Shown: positions 9,041-18,435 of the stretch, piece after piece
How positions within the stretch are numbered: position 1 is the stretch's first letter
Layout of the letters: each line of letters opens with the position of its first letter
NCBI RefSeq assembly: GCF_000766795.1
Contig: NZ_JPDS01000004.1
Location: forward strand, 1 to 53,131
Source: Polaribacter sp. Hel1_85
GTDB taxonomy: Bacteria > Bacteroidota > Bacteroidia > Flavobacteriales > Flavobacteriaceae
Length of the DNA stretch: 53,131 nt
Reading direction: 5' to 3'
The notes under the pieces: model-generated
What the model was told of the DNA's origin: nothing
The model's input: only the letters and a program-made list of their open reading frames with translations
Databases searched by the model: none
Program-made: the position numbers and the translations under genes

Positions 9041-9460
9041 ATGGCTAGTTCAAAACACCCAAACGGAGTATATAAATGGAATGATTTAACTGGTAGTGCT
9101 TTTCATCCAAACGGAGTTCAAGCTTACAACAATTTAACTGGAAGTGCTTTTCATTCTAATGGAGTTCAAGCCTACAACAATTTGACTGGAAGTGCTTTTC
9201 ATTCTAATGGAGTTCAGGCTTATAACAATCTGACTGGAAGTGCTTTTCATTCAAACGGAATTCAAGCTTACAACAATTTGACTGGAAGTGCCTTTCATTC
9301 AAATGGTGTGCAAGCCTATAATAATTTAACAGGAAATTCATATACTTCAAAAGGAATACTAAAGAAAACTAAAACATTTTCATTTAGCCTTGGAGAAGGA
9401 ATTGAACTTCAAATTTTTCCGATTAAAATATCGGTTTATGGAAGAAAAGTGAATAAATAA
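9041..9460 (+). CDS. C12 gene 2: tandem 16-residue repeat protein
   Basis: 139 residues. Residues about 5-101 are six tandem copies of a 16-residue unit (HSNGVQAYNNLTGSAF, 48 bp each). The first is diverged (HPNGVYKWNDLTGSAF) and the last ends LTGNSYTS. A basic tail follows. Repeats of the NGVxxYNxLTG type suggest a repetitive beta or solenoid structure. No signal peptide. Copies differ mostly at third codon positions, suggesting an older, selected repeat rather than recent slippage. Confidence 0.75.
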   Translation: MASSKHPNGVYKWNDLTGSAFHPNGVQAYNNLTGSAFHSNGVQAYNNLTGSAFHSNGVQAYNNLTGSAFHSNGIQAYNNLTGSAFHSNGVQAYNNLTGNSYTSKGILKKTKTFSFSLGEGIELQIFPIKISVYGRKVNK

Positions 9461-9464
9461 CTAC

Positions 9465-9596
9465 TGGCAACACCGTATATAATTTATTGCTAGTTCTAGC
9501 CTACTTACGAAAATCCTCACGGATTTTCTATTCGGTTTTTATTTGCTAAATTAGGTGCATAAACCACGCAACAAACCATATACAACAACGTTAGCT
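9465..9596 (+). other. attC site 12 (C12/C13)
   Basis: R'' TGGCAAC matches C12 start (TACTGGCAAC/GTTGCCAGTA). R' GTTAGCT. Hairpin GAAAATCC-TCAC-GGATTTTC. Class 1. Confidence 0.92.
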
Positions 9597-9940
9597 TTAA
9601 TGCTTGAGCAAGTTTGCGGAAATAAAAAAAGCGTAGTTTAATTCCCGTTTTTTTTGAGTTTTAAGAAAGTAAGAATCGAAAAAACCGTTCCAGAATCTTT
9701 AAAATTTTACTGAGTTCTAACTCATTTTCTGAATAAAATACTTTGCGGATTTTTTAGCTTGTTTGCGGAATTGTAAACGGAATTGAAATAACTGAATCTC
9801 ACTCATTCGGAATTTAGCTAATTGCGGAATTATTTACTCAAACTCTGATCTAAAATCGGAGAATCACTCAATCGGAATTTTAAGCAAGTTTGCGGAACTT
9901 ATTAAACATGGATATATAAAGCGAACAAAAAAGCACTAAA
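9597..9940 (+). other. C13: gene-less cassette
   Basis: No ORF. The start is homologous to C7 (AATGCTTGAGCAAGTTTGCG, then TTTTAAGAAAGTAAGAATCG), followed by GCGGAATT and ACTCAAA motifs. Confidence 0.6.
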
Positions 9941-10074
9941 AGCTAACAACGCATAAAAAAAATTGCTAGATTAGTGCTTAAACAAAGGAAGTTGCTTTTT
10001 TACTTACTTCTGATTTTCCTTCGGAAAATCCTCGCTCGCAAAAACGCAACTATTTTTATACAAAACCGTTGGCA
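9941..10074 (+). other. attC site 13 (C13/C14)
   Basis: R'' AGCTAAC matches C13 start (AAAGCTAAC/GTTAGCTTT). R' GTTGGCA. Hairpin GATTTTCC-TTC-GGAAAATC. Spacer AACGC; class 3 stem. Confidence 0.9.
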
Positions 10075-10093
10075 ACAAGCGAAAAAATTAGAA

Positions 10094-11245
10094 ATGAAAA
10101 ATAAAATACTGATTTTACTATTAACTTTCTCCTCAATAATTGGCTTTGGACAAAATGAAAAGATACTTTACGTTGTCGATTCAATTCCTGTTATCAAAGA
10201 ACCAAAAGAAGGCTTTGGAACATTAACAGAAAACGAAATTGATAATGTTGTTGTTTTGAAAAACAAAAAATCAATTGACTCTCTTGGTTACAAAGATTTA
10301 GATGGAATAATATATGTTTTCACTAAAGCATATTCGCAAAGACCAGATAGTATAAAAGCAATTCCAACTACCAAACTAATGAATAAAAAAAACGGTAGTT
10401 GGTATTTAAAAAATAGTTCGACAACATATTCAGGGAAGTTTATTGACTATTATCTAACTGGACGAAAACAAGGAGAAGGAATTCTGTTTAATGGAAAATT
10501 AAAAGGAAAACGCTTACGATATTATATAAACGGAAATGTATCTGACGAAATTGAATATGATAACGGAATTAATAATGGGCTTGAAAAAAAATTTTATAAA
10601 GATGGAACTTTAAGCCAAAAAGGAATATTTAAAAAAGGAAAAGAAATTGGAATATGGGAAATGTATCATCCTAATGGACAATTAAAACAAAGAACTACCT
10701 TTAACGAAAATGGAAAAATGGATGGAGAATCTATTTCTTATTATTCAACTGGTGAAAAAAAAGGGAGGAATTTTTATAAAAATGGAGTTTACCAAAAAGA
10801 TAAAACAAACGATAAAATATTTAAATTATATAATCAAGCTCAATCTTACTATAAACAAGGGAATTTTAAAGCAGCAATAAAGAAATATACCAAATGTTTA
10901 GAACTGAATAAAAATTGGACAGAAGGATATTTTGCAAGAGCAACAGCTAAACTGAACAATTTTGAATTTGATGAAGCTATTAAAGATTTCAACAAAACTC
11001 TTGAGATTGAACCTTACTTTACTAATGCTTATTCAAATCGAGCTTTTGCACTTTTAAGAAAGTATGAACTTGGAAACGGTAGAACTATTAAAAAAATAGA
11101 AGGTATTCGAATAATGGCAACTAAAGAAACGAAAATACCAGAAACTGAATTGATGAAAATATGTAAAGATTTAAACAAAGCAGTTTCACTTGGAGATAAT
11201 AATCAGATGGTATTAGAAGCATTGAAAAAACATTGCGAAAAATAA
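10094..11245 (+). CDS. C14: secreted MORN-repeat and TPR protein
   Basis: 383 residues from ATG 10094; the longer open frame runs through attC. Signal peptide (MKNKILILLLTFSSIIGFGQ). The middle has several MORN_2/YwqK-type repeats with the pattern Y-x-N/D-G-x-x-x-x-x-x-Y (for example EKKFYKDGTLSQKGIFKKG and MYHPNGQLKQRTTF). Two TPR units follow (AQSYYKQGNFKAAIKKYTKC, then ATAKLNNFEFDEAIKDFNK). MORN_2 proteins are often called antitoxin-like in databases, but here the exported, TPR-fused form suggests an envelope scaffold. Confidence 0.82.
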   Translation: MKNKILILLLTFSSIIGFGQNEKILYVVDSIPVIKEPKEGFGTLTENEIDNVVVLKNKKSIDSLGYKDLDGIIYVFTKAYSQRPDSIKAIPTTKLMNKKNGSWYLKNSSTTYSGKFIDYYLTGRKQGEGILFNGKLKGKRLRYYINGNVSDEIEYDNGINNGLEKKFYKDGTLSQKGIFKKGKEIGIWEMYHPNGQLKQRTTFNENGKMDGESISYYSTGEKKGRNFYKNGVYQKDKTNDKIFKLYNQAQSYYKQGNFKAAIKKYTKCLELNKNWTEGYFARATAKLNNFEFDEAIKDFNKTLEIEPYFTNAYSNRAFALLRKYELGNGRTIKKIEGIRIMATKETKIPETELMKICKDLNKAVSLGDNNQMVLEALKKHCEK

Positions 11246-11253
11246 AAGCCAGT

Positions 11254-11384
11254 TGCCAACACCGTGTATAATTAATGGCTAGTTCTCGCTTATTTACGAA
11301 AATCCTTTCGGATTTTCTATTCGGTTTTTATTTGCTAAATTAGTTGCTTAAACACGCCACTAATCATACACAACAACGTTAGCC
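11254..11384 (+). other. attC site 14 (C14/C15)
   Basis: R'' TGCCAAC matches C14 start (GTTGCCAAC/GTTGGCAAC). R' GTTAGCC. Hairpin GAAAATCC-TTTC-GGATTTTC. Class 4. Confidence 0.92.
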
Positions 11385-11397
11385 AAAATTTAAAACA

Positions 11398-12726
11398 ATG
11401 AAAAACTTAAAATTATTACTCCTTCTTTCGCTAGTGTTATACTCATGTTCAAGTGACAATCTAGTAGTAGAAGAACAAATAATAGAAGAAACCCCTGTAA
11501 ACCCTGGAGAAGAAATAGTCTCTATAGAATTTCCTGATAAATTTATTCCTAATAACCAAAAATTCCATGTGATATTATCTGATAATAAAGGTAAGCTTAT
11601 AGATGTAAAAACACATTCAAAAAATAAAGAAAATTTAAAGTTATTTATGAAAGAAAATTTTGAAGAGAGTATTCAATTTACACTAACTTTTATTGAGGTT
11701 AGTAAATATAATAGTTCACTTTATAATATTTATGTTTATTCAAACTTAACTAAATCAATGTTAGAAGGAGGAATATTTTTTCAACCAAAACCCTTCTCTT
11801 TGGAAGCCGGGTTTGTTAATCTTGAAACGGAAGGTCTAGATTATCATATCTTAAACGCTAGTGGTTATGGATATTCTATGGTTAAAATAAGTGATAAGTT
11901 GTCAGGACATTATACATCTAATTTCAATAACAATTTAGATTTCAATAATATTTTTATAAAATATTATGACCCTAGTGATATAAATAATAATCGTTATAAA
12001 TGGAATTTTATAAATAATATTTCTGAGGTTAACTTATTAGATGAAAATGATTTTAGAACTGATGAAGTAGAAATTAGACACCTTGAAACTAATGTTCCTT
12101 CAGAGTTACCTCTTTTAGAATTATATGGTTATGAAAATGATATACTTTTTAATCAAATAGCTGGGCATAAAATTTATAGTGCTAATGTCCCTGCTTTTGG
12201 TTTTGGAAGTAACCATTATTATTCTTATGCTAACATCTTTCCAAAAACCTCATATTCTTTATGTTTTTCTAATTACTCCTTATTTGGAATAGGAATCCCT
12301 CCAACTAATATAGAGGTGCCAGATAAAACAATATCATCTACATTTTCAGAAAATGATAAACTTACCTTTTCTGGTACAGAGGGTTTTGAAGTAGGGAGAG
12401 TCAGGTTAGATAATTCCGCATTAAATTTAAATATAGAATTCATATTTGATGGTGAAACAACAGACGTTATTATTCCCGAGATTCCCGATAATTTATTGGA
12501 AGATAATGTGAAAAATGCTATTAATAGCGGTCAATTAAGGCTAGTACAAGTTATTGCAGAGAATTATGAGAATTTTAATGATTACGATGATTATATTGAG
12601 AATGTATTGAAAATTTCTTCTCCGTTTTATATTAAATCTCCCAAAAGAGAAAGAATATGTAAATCATATATTTCGAATTTAATTTTACCGATTTTTGAAT
12701 TTCCACATTTAGAAAGATTTAGATAA
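11398..12726 (+). CDS. C15: large lipoprotein of unknown function
   Basis: 442 residues. Lipoprotein signal MKNLKLLLLLSLVLYSC (lipobox LYSC at 14-17), then an acidic linker (VEEQIIEETP). The long mature part is strand-rich with many Asn/Tyr and no membrane segment, fitting a surface or periplasmic lipoprotein. No catalytic motif recognised. ATG 11398 is 20 nt after the crossover. One of the longest single-gene cassettes here. Confidence 0.75.
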   Translation: MKNLKLLLLLSLVLYSCSSDNLVVEEQIIEETPVNPGEEIVSIEFPDKFIPNNQKFHVILSDNKGKLIDVKTHSKNKENLKLFMKENFEESIQFTLTFIEVSKYNSSLYNIYVYSNLTKSMLEGGIFFQPKPFSLEAGFVNLETEGLDYHILNASGYGYSMVKISDKLSGHYTSNFNNNLDFNNIFIKYYDPSDINNNRYKWNFINNISEVNLLDENDFRTDEVEIRHLETNVPSELPLLELYGYENDILFNQIAGHKIYSANVPAFGFGSNHYYSYANIFPKTSYSLCFSNYSLFGIGIPPTNIEVPDKTISSTFSENDKLTFSGTEGFEVGRVRLDNSALNLNIEFIFDGETTDVIIPEIPDNLLEDNVKNAINSGQLRLVQVIAENYENFNDYDDYIENVLKISSPFYIKSPKRERICKSYISNLILPIFEFPHLERFR

Positions 12727-12738
12727 TAGCAAAACTTT

Positions 12739-12870
12739 GGCTAACACCGTATAAAATTAATTGCTGGTAAAAGCCAGTTTACGAAAGTCCTCGCAGACTT
12801 TCTATTCGGTTTTTATTTACTAACTTTAGTGCTTAAAACACGCAACTAATCTTATACAACAACGTTAGGT
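12739..12870 (+). other. attC site 15 (C15/C16)
   Basis: R'' GGCTAAC matches C15 start GTTAGCC. R' GTTAGGT. Hairpin GAAAGTC-CTCGCA-GACTTTC (one closing pair lost). Class 4. Confidence 0.9.
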
Positions 12871-12906
12871 GCAATTTGACGAGCATCCCGAAAACATTGA
12901 AATTTA

Positions 12907-13767
12907 ATGAAAATAAGAAAAAGTAGTTTTCATCCAAAATGTGAATTAAATGATAAGCATAATTTTAAGCCTTACAATTTAATTGAAAGAGATGGAACTA
13001 TATTTGAGCGAATTTTTCTTGATGTTCCTGACCCAAGTTTTCGAGAACATTTAATATGCTTGCATTACTTAAAACAACTTGTAAAAATATTTACGAAAGA
13101 GCCATTAGCCTTTAATATTATTTCCAGAGATAATCCTTGGGATTTTAAAATTGAGACAAGTAACAAGGAGCAATTTAACGTAGAAATCACATCGATTGCT
13201 GATAATAGTTTTTCTTTTGAGAAAATGAAACGTGAGGAAAGATTGATTTTAAAAAGTAATGAAAACGAATTACCTATTCACGAACTGATAAAACTTAACA
13301 CATTCTTCCCAACTGAAAGAATAACGAAAATTATTGAAAATCATTTAGAAAATGGTTCTTCCAAAAAAGATTTTGTTGATAATCCATTTAAAGGAAATCA
13401 TCCAAATATCTTCTTTAGTAACTCGAATTATACCGAAAAAAATCTTGAAAAAATTTTACGAGATTCCATTTCTAAAAAAGAATCAAAAAAACATAAAGAA
13501 AAAAAATCAACTGTAATTTTAATTGACAATAGAACATTATCTTATGAAATATCTGATTTCAACAAAGCTTTTGACAAAATTAGTGACCTTGTGAATGAAA
13601 GTAGTTTTAGAGAAATTTGGTTATATACAGGTTATTGTAGTGATAATGACGGAAACAATGCTGAATTTAGTTTAGCACCAATAAAAACGACAAAAAAGCA
13701 AGATAAAGCTCTAACCGAATTAATGAATAAAAACCAGCCGAATGAAAACGGAACTATTTACGTATAA
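12907..13767 (+). CDS. C16: hypothetical soluble protein
   Basis: 286 residues, no signal or membrane segment. Residues about 78-98 read NPWDFKIETSNKE then FNVEITSIA, an Asp followed by a strand with Glu. This could be a degenerate PD-(D/E)XK-like core, but the expected Lys after Glu is replaced (EIT), so I do not claim nuclease activity. A later Lys-rich stretch (KKESKKHKEKKS) precedes STVILIDNR. Not recognised. Confidence 0.7.
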   Translation: MKIRKSSFHPKCELNDKHNFKPYNLIERDGTIFERIFLDVPDPSFREHLICLHYLKQLVKIFTKEPLAFNIISRDNPWDFKIETSNKEQFNVEITSIADNSFSFEKMKREERLILKSNENELPIHELIKLNTFFPTERITKIIENHLENGSSKKDFVDNPFKGNHPNIFFSNSNYTEKNLEKILRDSISKKESKKHKEKKSTVILIDNRTLSYEISDFNKAFDKISDLVNESSFREIWLYTGYCSDNDGNNAEFSLAPIKTTKKQDKALTELMNKNQPNENGTIYV

Positions 13768-13777
13768 TAAAAACTGC

Positions 13778-13910
13778 ACCTAACACCGTGTAAAAAAAAT
13801 TGCTTGTTTTAGCTTACTTGCGAAAATCCTCTCGGATTTTCTTGGTTTGTGTTTTATTTACTAACTTTAGTGCTTAAACCCGCAACTTTTCCTACACAAC
13901 AACGTTGTGT
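13778..13910 (+). other. attC site 16 (C16/C17)
   Basis: R'' ACCTAAC matches C16 start (TGCACCTAAC/GTTAGGTGCA). R' GTTGTGT. Hairpin GAAAATCC-TCTC-GGATTTTC. A good example of the promoter-like apex: TTGG, 16 nt, then TAACTTTAG. Confidence 0.92.
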
Positions 13911-13945
13911 GTAAGCTGAAAAACAGAGTAATTAATAAAATTTTA

Positions 13946-14455
13946 ATGGACAAAAGAAATGAATTAGATACTTTAATCAAAAAAGAATTTGATGAATTGT
14001 ACTCTGAATTTGATAACGAAAAAAGAAAGTATATTAATCCGAAATCCATAAATAATATAATATTTCATTTAATAGAAAATCCAACACCAAACCCAAAACG
14101 GAATTTAAAACTACAAGAATTAGGTGAAATTCGAATGAAAAAAAAATTACTTGAATATTTTAAAGCAATTCGCAATACTGAATTAGATATGAAAAGTGGA
14201 GCGGATTTATATTTTCGTTACTTTGATAAAATCGGTTCATTTATGAGCGAATATTATGATTTTTCTGGAAATGGAGGGAAAAATTTCCTAATTCCTATTT
14301 TGATAGTATTGACAATTGGAATCATTATAGACACAGTTTTATTTTTATTTAATTGGGTTAATTACCCTTTATTCTCGATATTATTTTTCACACTTTGGAT
14401 AACGAGAAGAATAATAAAATTTAGTTCAAAAAGACAATATGGATTATTCTATTAA
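13946..14455 (+). CDS. C17: membrane protein with two C-terminal helices
   Basis: 169 residues from ATG 13946. The charged N-terminal ~115 residues are cytoplasmic-looking; two membrane segments follow (LIPILIVLTIGIIIDTVLFL and YPLFSILFFTLWI), ending in a basic tail. Family not recognised. The soluble domain plus C-terminal hairpin anchor resembles many small effector or immunity membrane proteins, but that is only an architectural similarity. Confidence 0.7.
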   Translation: MDKRNELDTLIKKEFDELYSEFDNEKRKYINPKSINNIIFHLIENPTPNPKRNLKLQELGEIRMKKKLLEYFKAIRNTELDMKSGADLYFRYFDKIGSFMSEYYDFSGNGGKNFLIPILIVLTIGIIIDTVLFLFNWVNYPLFSILFFTLWITRRIIKFSSKRQYGLFY

Positions 14456-14471
14456 ACGAACAAAAGCCTAC

Positions 14472-14604
14472 ACACAACACCGTATAAACTTTATTGCTGT
14501 TTATAGCTCACTTAGGAAATTCCTCCGGAATTTCGCCGTTCGTGTTTTAATTAGTAAATTCACTGCTTAAACAACGCAACAAAGCTTATACAACAACGTT
14601 GTGT
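14472..14604 (+). other. attC site 17 (C17/C18)
   Basis: R'' ACACAAC matches C17 start perfectly over 10 bp (TACACACAAC/GTTGTGTGTA). R' GTTGTGT. Hairpin GAAATTCC-TCC-GGAATTTC. Class 2. Confidence 0.92.
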
Positions 14605-14673
14605 GCAAGCTCACGCAACCATAATGCTGTAAAAAGCATCAAACATTAGACATTAATTTAAATATCAGAAATT

Positions 14674-15222
14674 ATGAGAAAAATTATTACCTTATTAATT
14701 GCAATCGTTTCATTCGCAAGTTGTGAAAAAGAAAGTACAAATATCGAAAGGACAGAATCTGAATTTGTCACCAATTTAGGAGTGAAATTCGTTTTCTTAA
14801 ATAATGACAATGAGGATTTGATAGCTAATAGTAATATTCAAACTTATCCTATTAGTTTCCAAGACAAATATTCAGAAATATCAAATGATGATATTACCAA
14901 TTACAATAATGAAATATACTTTAATGGAAACGCAAATACCTTGTTTTACGATTCTGAAATAGGCAGAAACATATGGGAAACAATCGTGTATGGATTTGAC
15001 AACATTAGAGAATACAAAACTTTTGTGCATTTTGAAAACAATGATATAGATACAATTTTAGTTAAATATTCTTTTTCGACAGATTGTTTTGGGAGAGACT
15101 ATTGTGCGAGTATAAATGAAGCCTATTATAATGGAAATCTTATCTATTCAGATGAAAACCTAAATCCTGATTTTATATATGTAACAAAGACTGAAAATCA
15201 AACAAGTATAAAATTTGAATAA
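14674..15222 (+). CDS. C18: lipoprotein of unknown function
   Basis: 182 residues. Lipoprotein signal MRKIITLLIAIVSFASC with lipobox FASC (residues 14-17), then an acidic, Asn-rich beta-type domain with two later Cys (TDCFGRDYC) that may form a disulphide. The start is 76 nt into the cassette, a longer leader than most. Unknown family. Confidence 0.75.
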   Translation: MRKIITLLIAIVSFASCEKESTNIERTESEFVTNLGVKFVFLNNDNEDLIANSNIQTYPISFQDKYSEISNDDITNYNNEIYFNGNANTLFYDSEIGRNIWETIVYGFDNIREYKTFVHFENNDIDTILVKYSFSTDCFGRDYCASINEAYYNGNLIYSDENLNPDFIYVTKTENQTSIKFE

Positions 15223-15229
15223 AGCCAGC

Positions 15230-15359
15230 ACACAACACGCGGTATAGCCAATAAGGGTTTTAGTGTTATACGAGGGATTGTAGCCCGCTTCAACTTTTCG
15301 TGTAACTTGACAGAAAATCACCCGCAATCCCTTACTGGCCATACCGCAATCCGTTGCAA
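15230..15359 (+). other. attC site 18, divergent type (C18/C19)
   Basis: R'' ACACAAC matches C18 start (GCACACAAC/GTTGTGTGC). R' GTTGCAA. The arms differ from all other sites: ACGCGGTATAGCCAATAAGGG pairs with CCCTTACTGGCCATACCGCAATCC. The inner arm GGGATTG pairs with CAATCCC. Confidence 0.88.
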
Positions 15360-15687
15360 GTAATAGCGGAAATCACTCAAGCTGAAAAATTTGCGATTAA
15401 AAACTCTAAATTTTAAAGCGGAAAAAATGAAATTTTAAAAAGTGGAACACTCTCTCGCTCGTGAAATTTTGTCGAAATCTGAAAGTTTGATAATTTTATA
15501 AAAAGGAATCAATTTAAACTCTGAAAATCAAAATTGCGGAATTTTCACTCAAAATCTGAATTTATAAAGTTTGCGGAATTTAGCAACTTTCGGAATTGAA
15601 TTTCTTTGTGGAATTTCTTACTTAAACCCTGAATTATGAAAAGTGAGAAAATCAAAAAAAAAATATAAACTGAAAAAAAACTACTAC
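15360..15687 (+). other. C19: gene-less cassette, relative of C30/C39
   Basis: No ORF. The start (GCAAGTAATAGCGGAAATCA) and the block GTGGAACACTCTCTCGCTCG are shared with C30 and C39; the 3' part is shorter than in those copies by about 50 bp. Confidence 0.65.
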
Positions 15688-15822
15688 TTGCAACACCGTG
15701 TAATAAAAATTGCTTAATTTTCGCTTAATCAAAAGTTGTTGCTTTTTTAATCACTTTCTATTTTCCTGCGGAAAATAGCCGTTCTTAAAAATCGCAACTT
15801 TCAATACACAAAACCGTTACCT
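15688..15822 (+). other. attC site 19 (C19/C20)
   Basis: R'' TTGCAAC matches C19 start (TACTTGCAAC/GTTGCAAGTA). R' GTTACCT. Hairpin CTATTTTCC-TGC-GGAAAATAG. Class 3. Confidence 0.92.
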
Positions 15823-15840
15823 GTAATTTAAAAAAAAAAA

Positions 15841-16986
15841 ATGAAAAGTAGAGTTTTTAATAATAAAATAGGTTCACCTAATGACTTTAGTTATCCTAAA
15901 TTAACAGAATCTGAAAATAAACAAATTTTAGCTAGTCTATTTGAACAATTATTAATTTTTGACTCAATAACAATTACAACCAGCAGAATAAATTTTCCAT
16001 TAGCTTTTTTAATAAATCAAATTGGAATAAATAGTGTAGAAAGACTTATTGAAAGCGGGTATATAAAATTTATGATTTGGTCACCAGTTTTAATGCACGG
16101 AACTGGGACACAACTTGATAATGGAACTATAGATGAGTCATCTATTTATGGACAACCACCAATAGCAGCTGGATCTTTAACTAAAAATGATTTAGATCCC
16201 GAAAAAAATATTGATATAGGGTTATCTCATTTTAATTTCCATAAAGACAGAAAAAGAATCTTCAAAAAAAAAGCATTAAAAAATTATTTAATACCTAATG
16301 GTATGGATTTTTCGACTGATTCAGCAAAAATTGTTATTGATGCTTACAAAGCAAATAATCTTTCAGAATTAGGCTTACCATTTGAAAAAGAACCTGAACA
16401 ACTTAACATCGAAGAAAGAAAATTAATGCTTCATTTAAGTCATAAAGTATTAGAAACAGCTGTACTTTCTCAATATAATTATAAAAGTTATGAAAACTAT
16501 GAACATATAAAAATATGTGAACAGAATCTTAAAAATATAGGGAAAGCATATAATGTAGCAAATAATACATCTGAAATCTTAAGACTAGAAAATTTACCAA
16601 ATTTAAAAGGTTTATATCTAGAAGAAAACTTAGATTTCAATAGCATTTTTAAACTACGTCATTTATCAAATGCAAAATATTATCGAAAATGGATAAACAA
16701 TGTAGGAGAAAATTCAAATTCTCAAGAAGTAACTAAAGAATATCTAAATCAATTAAAAGGGAATAATAAATTCTTCGATTCTAGTGAAGGAAAATTTTTA
16801 AAAAATTTAACAATGTTTGGAATTGGAGCAGCATTAGGAAATGCTATATCAGAACCTATTGCTGGTGGAATAGCAAGTTATACTCTAGGACTTCTAGATA
16901 CTTATGTACTCGATAACATATTAAAAGGAAAAAACCCATCTATGTTTATCGAAGATATCAGAATGGAAAAAAATAACTACAGGTAA
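15841..16986 (+). CDS. C20: hypothetical protein, stop codon inside attC
   Basis: 381 residues. Mainly soluble and helical; near the C-terminus a Gly/Ala-rich hydrophobic stretch (MFGIGAALGNAISEPIAGGIASYTLG) could contact membrane or pack as a hydrophobic hairpin. No family recognised. The TAA stop (16984-16986) is formed by the R'' box AGGTAAC, so cassette end and gene end coincide. Leader of 25 nt with an A-rich run before the ATG. Confidence 0.75.
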   Translation: MKSRVFNNKIGSPNDFSYPKLTESENKQILASLFEQLLIFDSITITTSRINFPLAFLINQIGINSVERLIESGYIKFMIWSPVLMHGTGTQLDNGTIDESSIYGQPPIAAGSLTKNDLDPEKNIDIGLSHFNFHKDRKRIFKKKALKNYLIPNGMDFSTDSAKIVIDAYKANNLSELGLPFEKEPEQLNIEERKLMLHLSHKVLETAVLSQYNYKSYENYEHIKICEQNLKNIGKAYNVANNTSEILRLENLPNLKGLYLEENLDFNSIFKLRHLSNAKYYRKWINNVGENSNSQEVTKEYLNQLKGNNKFFDSSEGKFLKNLTMFGIGAALGNAISEPIAGGIASYTLGLLDTYVLDNILKGKNPSMFIEDIRMEKNNYR

Positions 16987-17114
16987 CACCGTATATAATT
17001 TATTGCTGGCTTCTCGCCTACTTACGAAAGTCCTCTCGGACTTTCTTGGTCGGTAATTATTTACTAAATTAGTTGCTTGAAACACGCAACAAACCATATA
17101 CAACAACGTTAGCA
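16981..17114 (+). other. attC site 20 (C20/C21)
   Basis: R'' AGGTAAC matches C20 start (TACAGGTAAC/GTTACCTGTA). R' GTTAGCA. Hairpin GAAAGTCC-TCTC-GGACTTTC. Class 1. Confidence 0.92.
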
Positions 17115-17181
17115 ATAATTAAGACAGTGAACTTTCCTGAAATAGGTTGACTAAAAATTAAGCAATTAATTACAGTCACTT

Positions 17182-17640
17182 ATGAAAACAAAAAATGAAC
17201 ACTGGCGAAAAAAAAGCTATCAAAAAGTAACTTTAGAAACCAAACTTTTAGTCGTTGACCAAATTCTTAACGGACAACTATCCAATAACCAAGCTTCAAA
17301 AAAATATGATGTTCCTAGAACAACCATTACCTATTGGTTAAGAAAATACAGTACCTTAGTACAACAAAATACAGGTATGAGTAAAAACGATGAAATTAAA
17401 AAGCTAAAGGAAAAGATTGAAGAACTTGAGTTTCAAAAAGACTTCCAACAGGACATTATCGCTGATATGGAACTTATTACAGGCGTTGATATGTCAAAAA
17501 AGTCATTACCCAAAACATTAGCAAAAGAGATAGAGCTAAAGAAAAAGGCACGTATAAAAGAAAGTGGCTTTATGGATGTTTTGGGGTTAGCAAACAAGCC
17601 TTCTACAAAAGACTCAAAGTACAACGAAAACAAGAAGTAG
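17182..17640 (+). CDS. IS copy 1 OrfA (HTH protein)
   Basis: 152 residues. Helix-turn-helix at about 17-55 (SNNQASKKYDVPRTTITYWL), then a heptad-type coiled coil (about 75-100). In IS3-family elements OrfA is the DNA-binding or regulatory half, and its coiled coil mediates dimerisation. A canonical A AAA AAG slippery heptamer lies at 17496-17502 in the OrfA frame, the probable site for -1 frameshifting into orfB. Identical in all three copies. Confidence 0.9.
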   Translation: MKTKNEHWRKKSYQKVTLETKLLVVDQILNGQLSNNQASKKYDVPRTTITYWLRKYSTLVQQNTGMSKNDEIKKLKEKIEELEFQKDFQQDIIADMELITGVDMSKKSLPKTLAKEIELKKKARIKESGFMDVLGLANKPSTKDSKYNENKK

Positions 17641-18435
17641 ACCATCAAAAACTAATCAAATTAGTTAAGCAATACCGCAAAAAAGTAGGTTCTAAAACTG
17701 GTGGAATAAAACTTTATGCTGAGCTTAAAAAAGACTTTATAAACGCTGATATTAAGATAGGTAGAGACAAATTCTATCGATTCCTCAGACTTAATAATCT
17801 TTTGATTCCTAAAACTAAAAATTACATCACAACGACAAACTCAAACCACATGTACAAAAAATATAAAAACCTGGTTAAAGACCACGTGCCTACTCGACCT
17901 GAACAACTTTGGGTAAGCGATATTACATACATTAAAACCGAGAATGGACATAATTACCTCGCCTTAGTAACAGATGCCTATTCTAAGCAAATTATGGGGT
18001 ATAAAAATAGATAACCATATGAGAACATCGCTTTGCAGTGATGCGCTTGCTATGGCTATTAAAAACAGAAAGTATCACAATCAAAAAATTATTCATCATT
18101 CGGATAGAGGTTTTCAATACTGTAACCCTAAATACACAGCATTTGCTGAAGAAAATGGAATTATAATAAGTATGACTGAACAATACGATCCCTATGAAAA
18201 CGCTGTAGCTGAACGAATTAATAGAACTTTGAAATATGAATATGGTTTAAAACAAAACATTAAAAACACTGAATTAGCACAAAAAATGACAGATCAAGCC
18301 GTCTATATTTATAACAATTTGAGAACTCATTTTAGCATAGATCTCAGAAAACCTGCTGAAGTCCATCTAAATCCTAACATCAAATACAAATCCTATCGAA
18401 AAAATAATGTAAATTTACCTGAACTTAAGATTTAA
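17502..18435 (+). pseudogene. IS copy 1 OrfB transposase, frameshifted
   Basis: The -1 frame relative to orfA encodes an rve/DDE transposase (SDITYI, HHSDRGFQY, ENAVAERINRTLK). Here a run of five A (18003-18007) replaces the four A of copies 2 and 3, shifting the frame just after the first catalytic Asp region, so the product is split at about residue 165. This copy should be unable to make its own transposase but may be mobilised in trans. Confidence 0.88.

Noticed and set aside
12907..13767. C16 as a PD-(D/E)XK nuclease
   Set aside because: The candidate Asp and Glu are present (NPWDF, FNVEIT) but the essential Lys is missing and the spacing is ambiguous.
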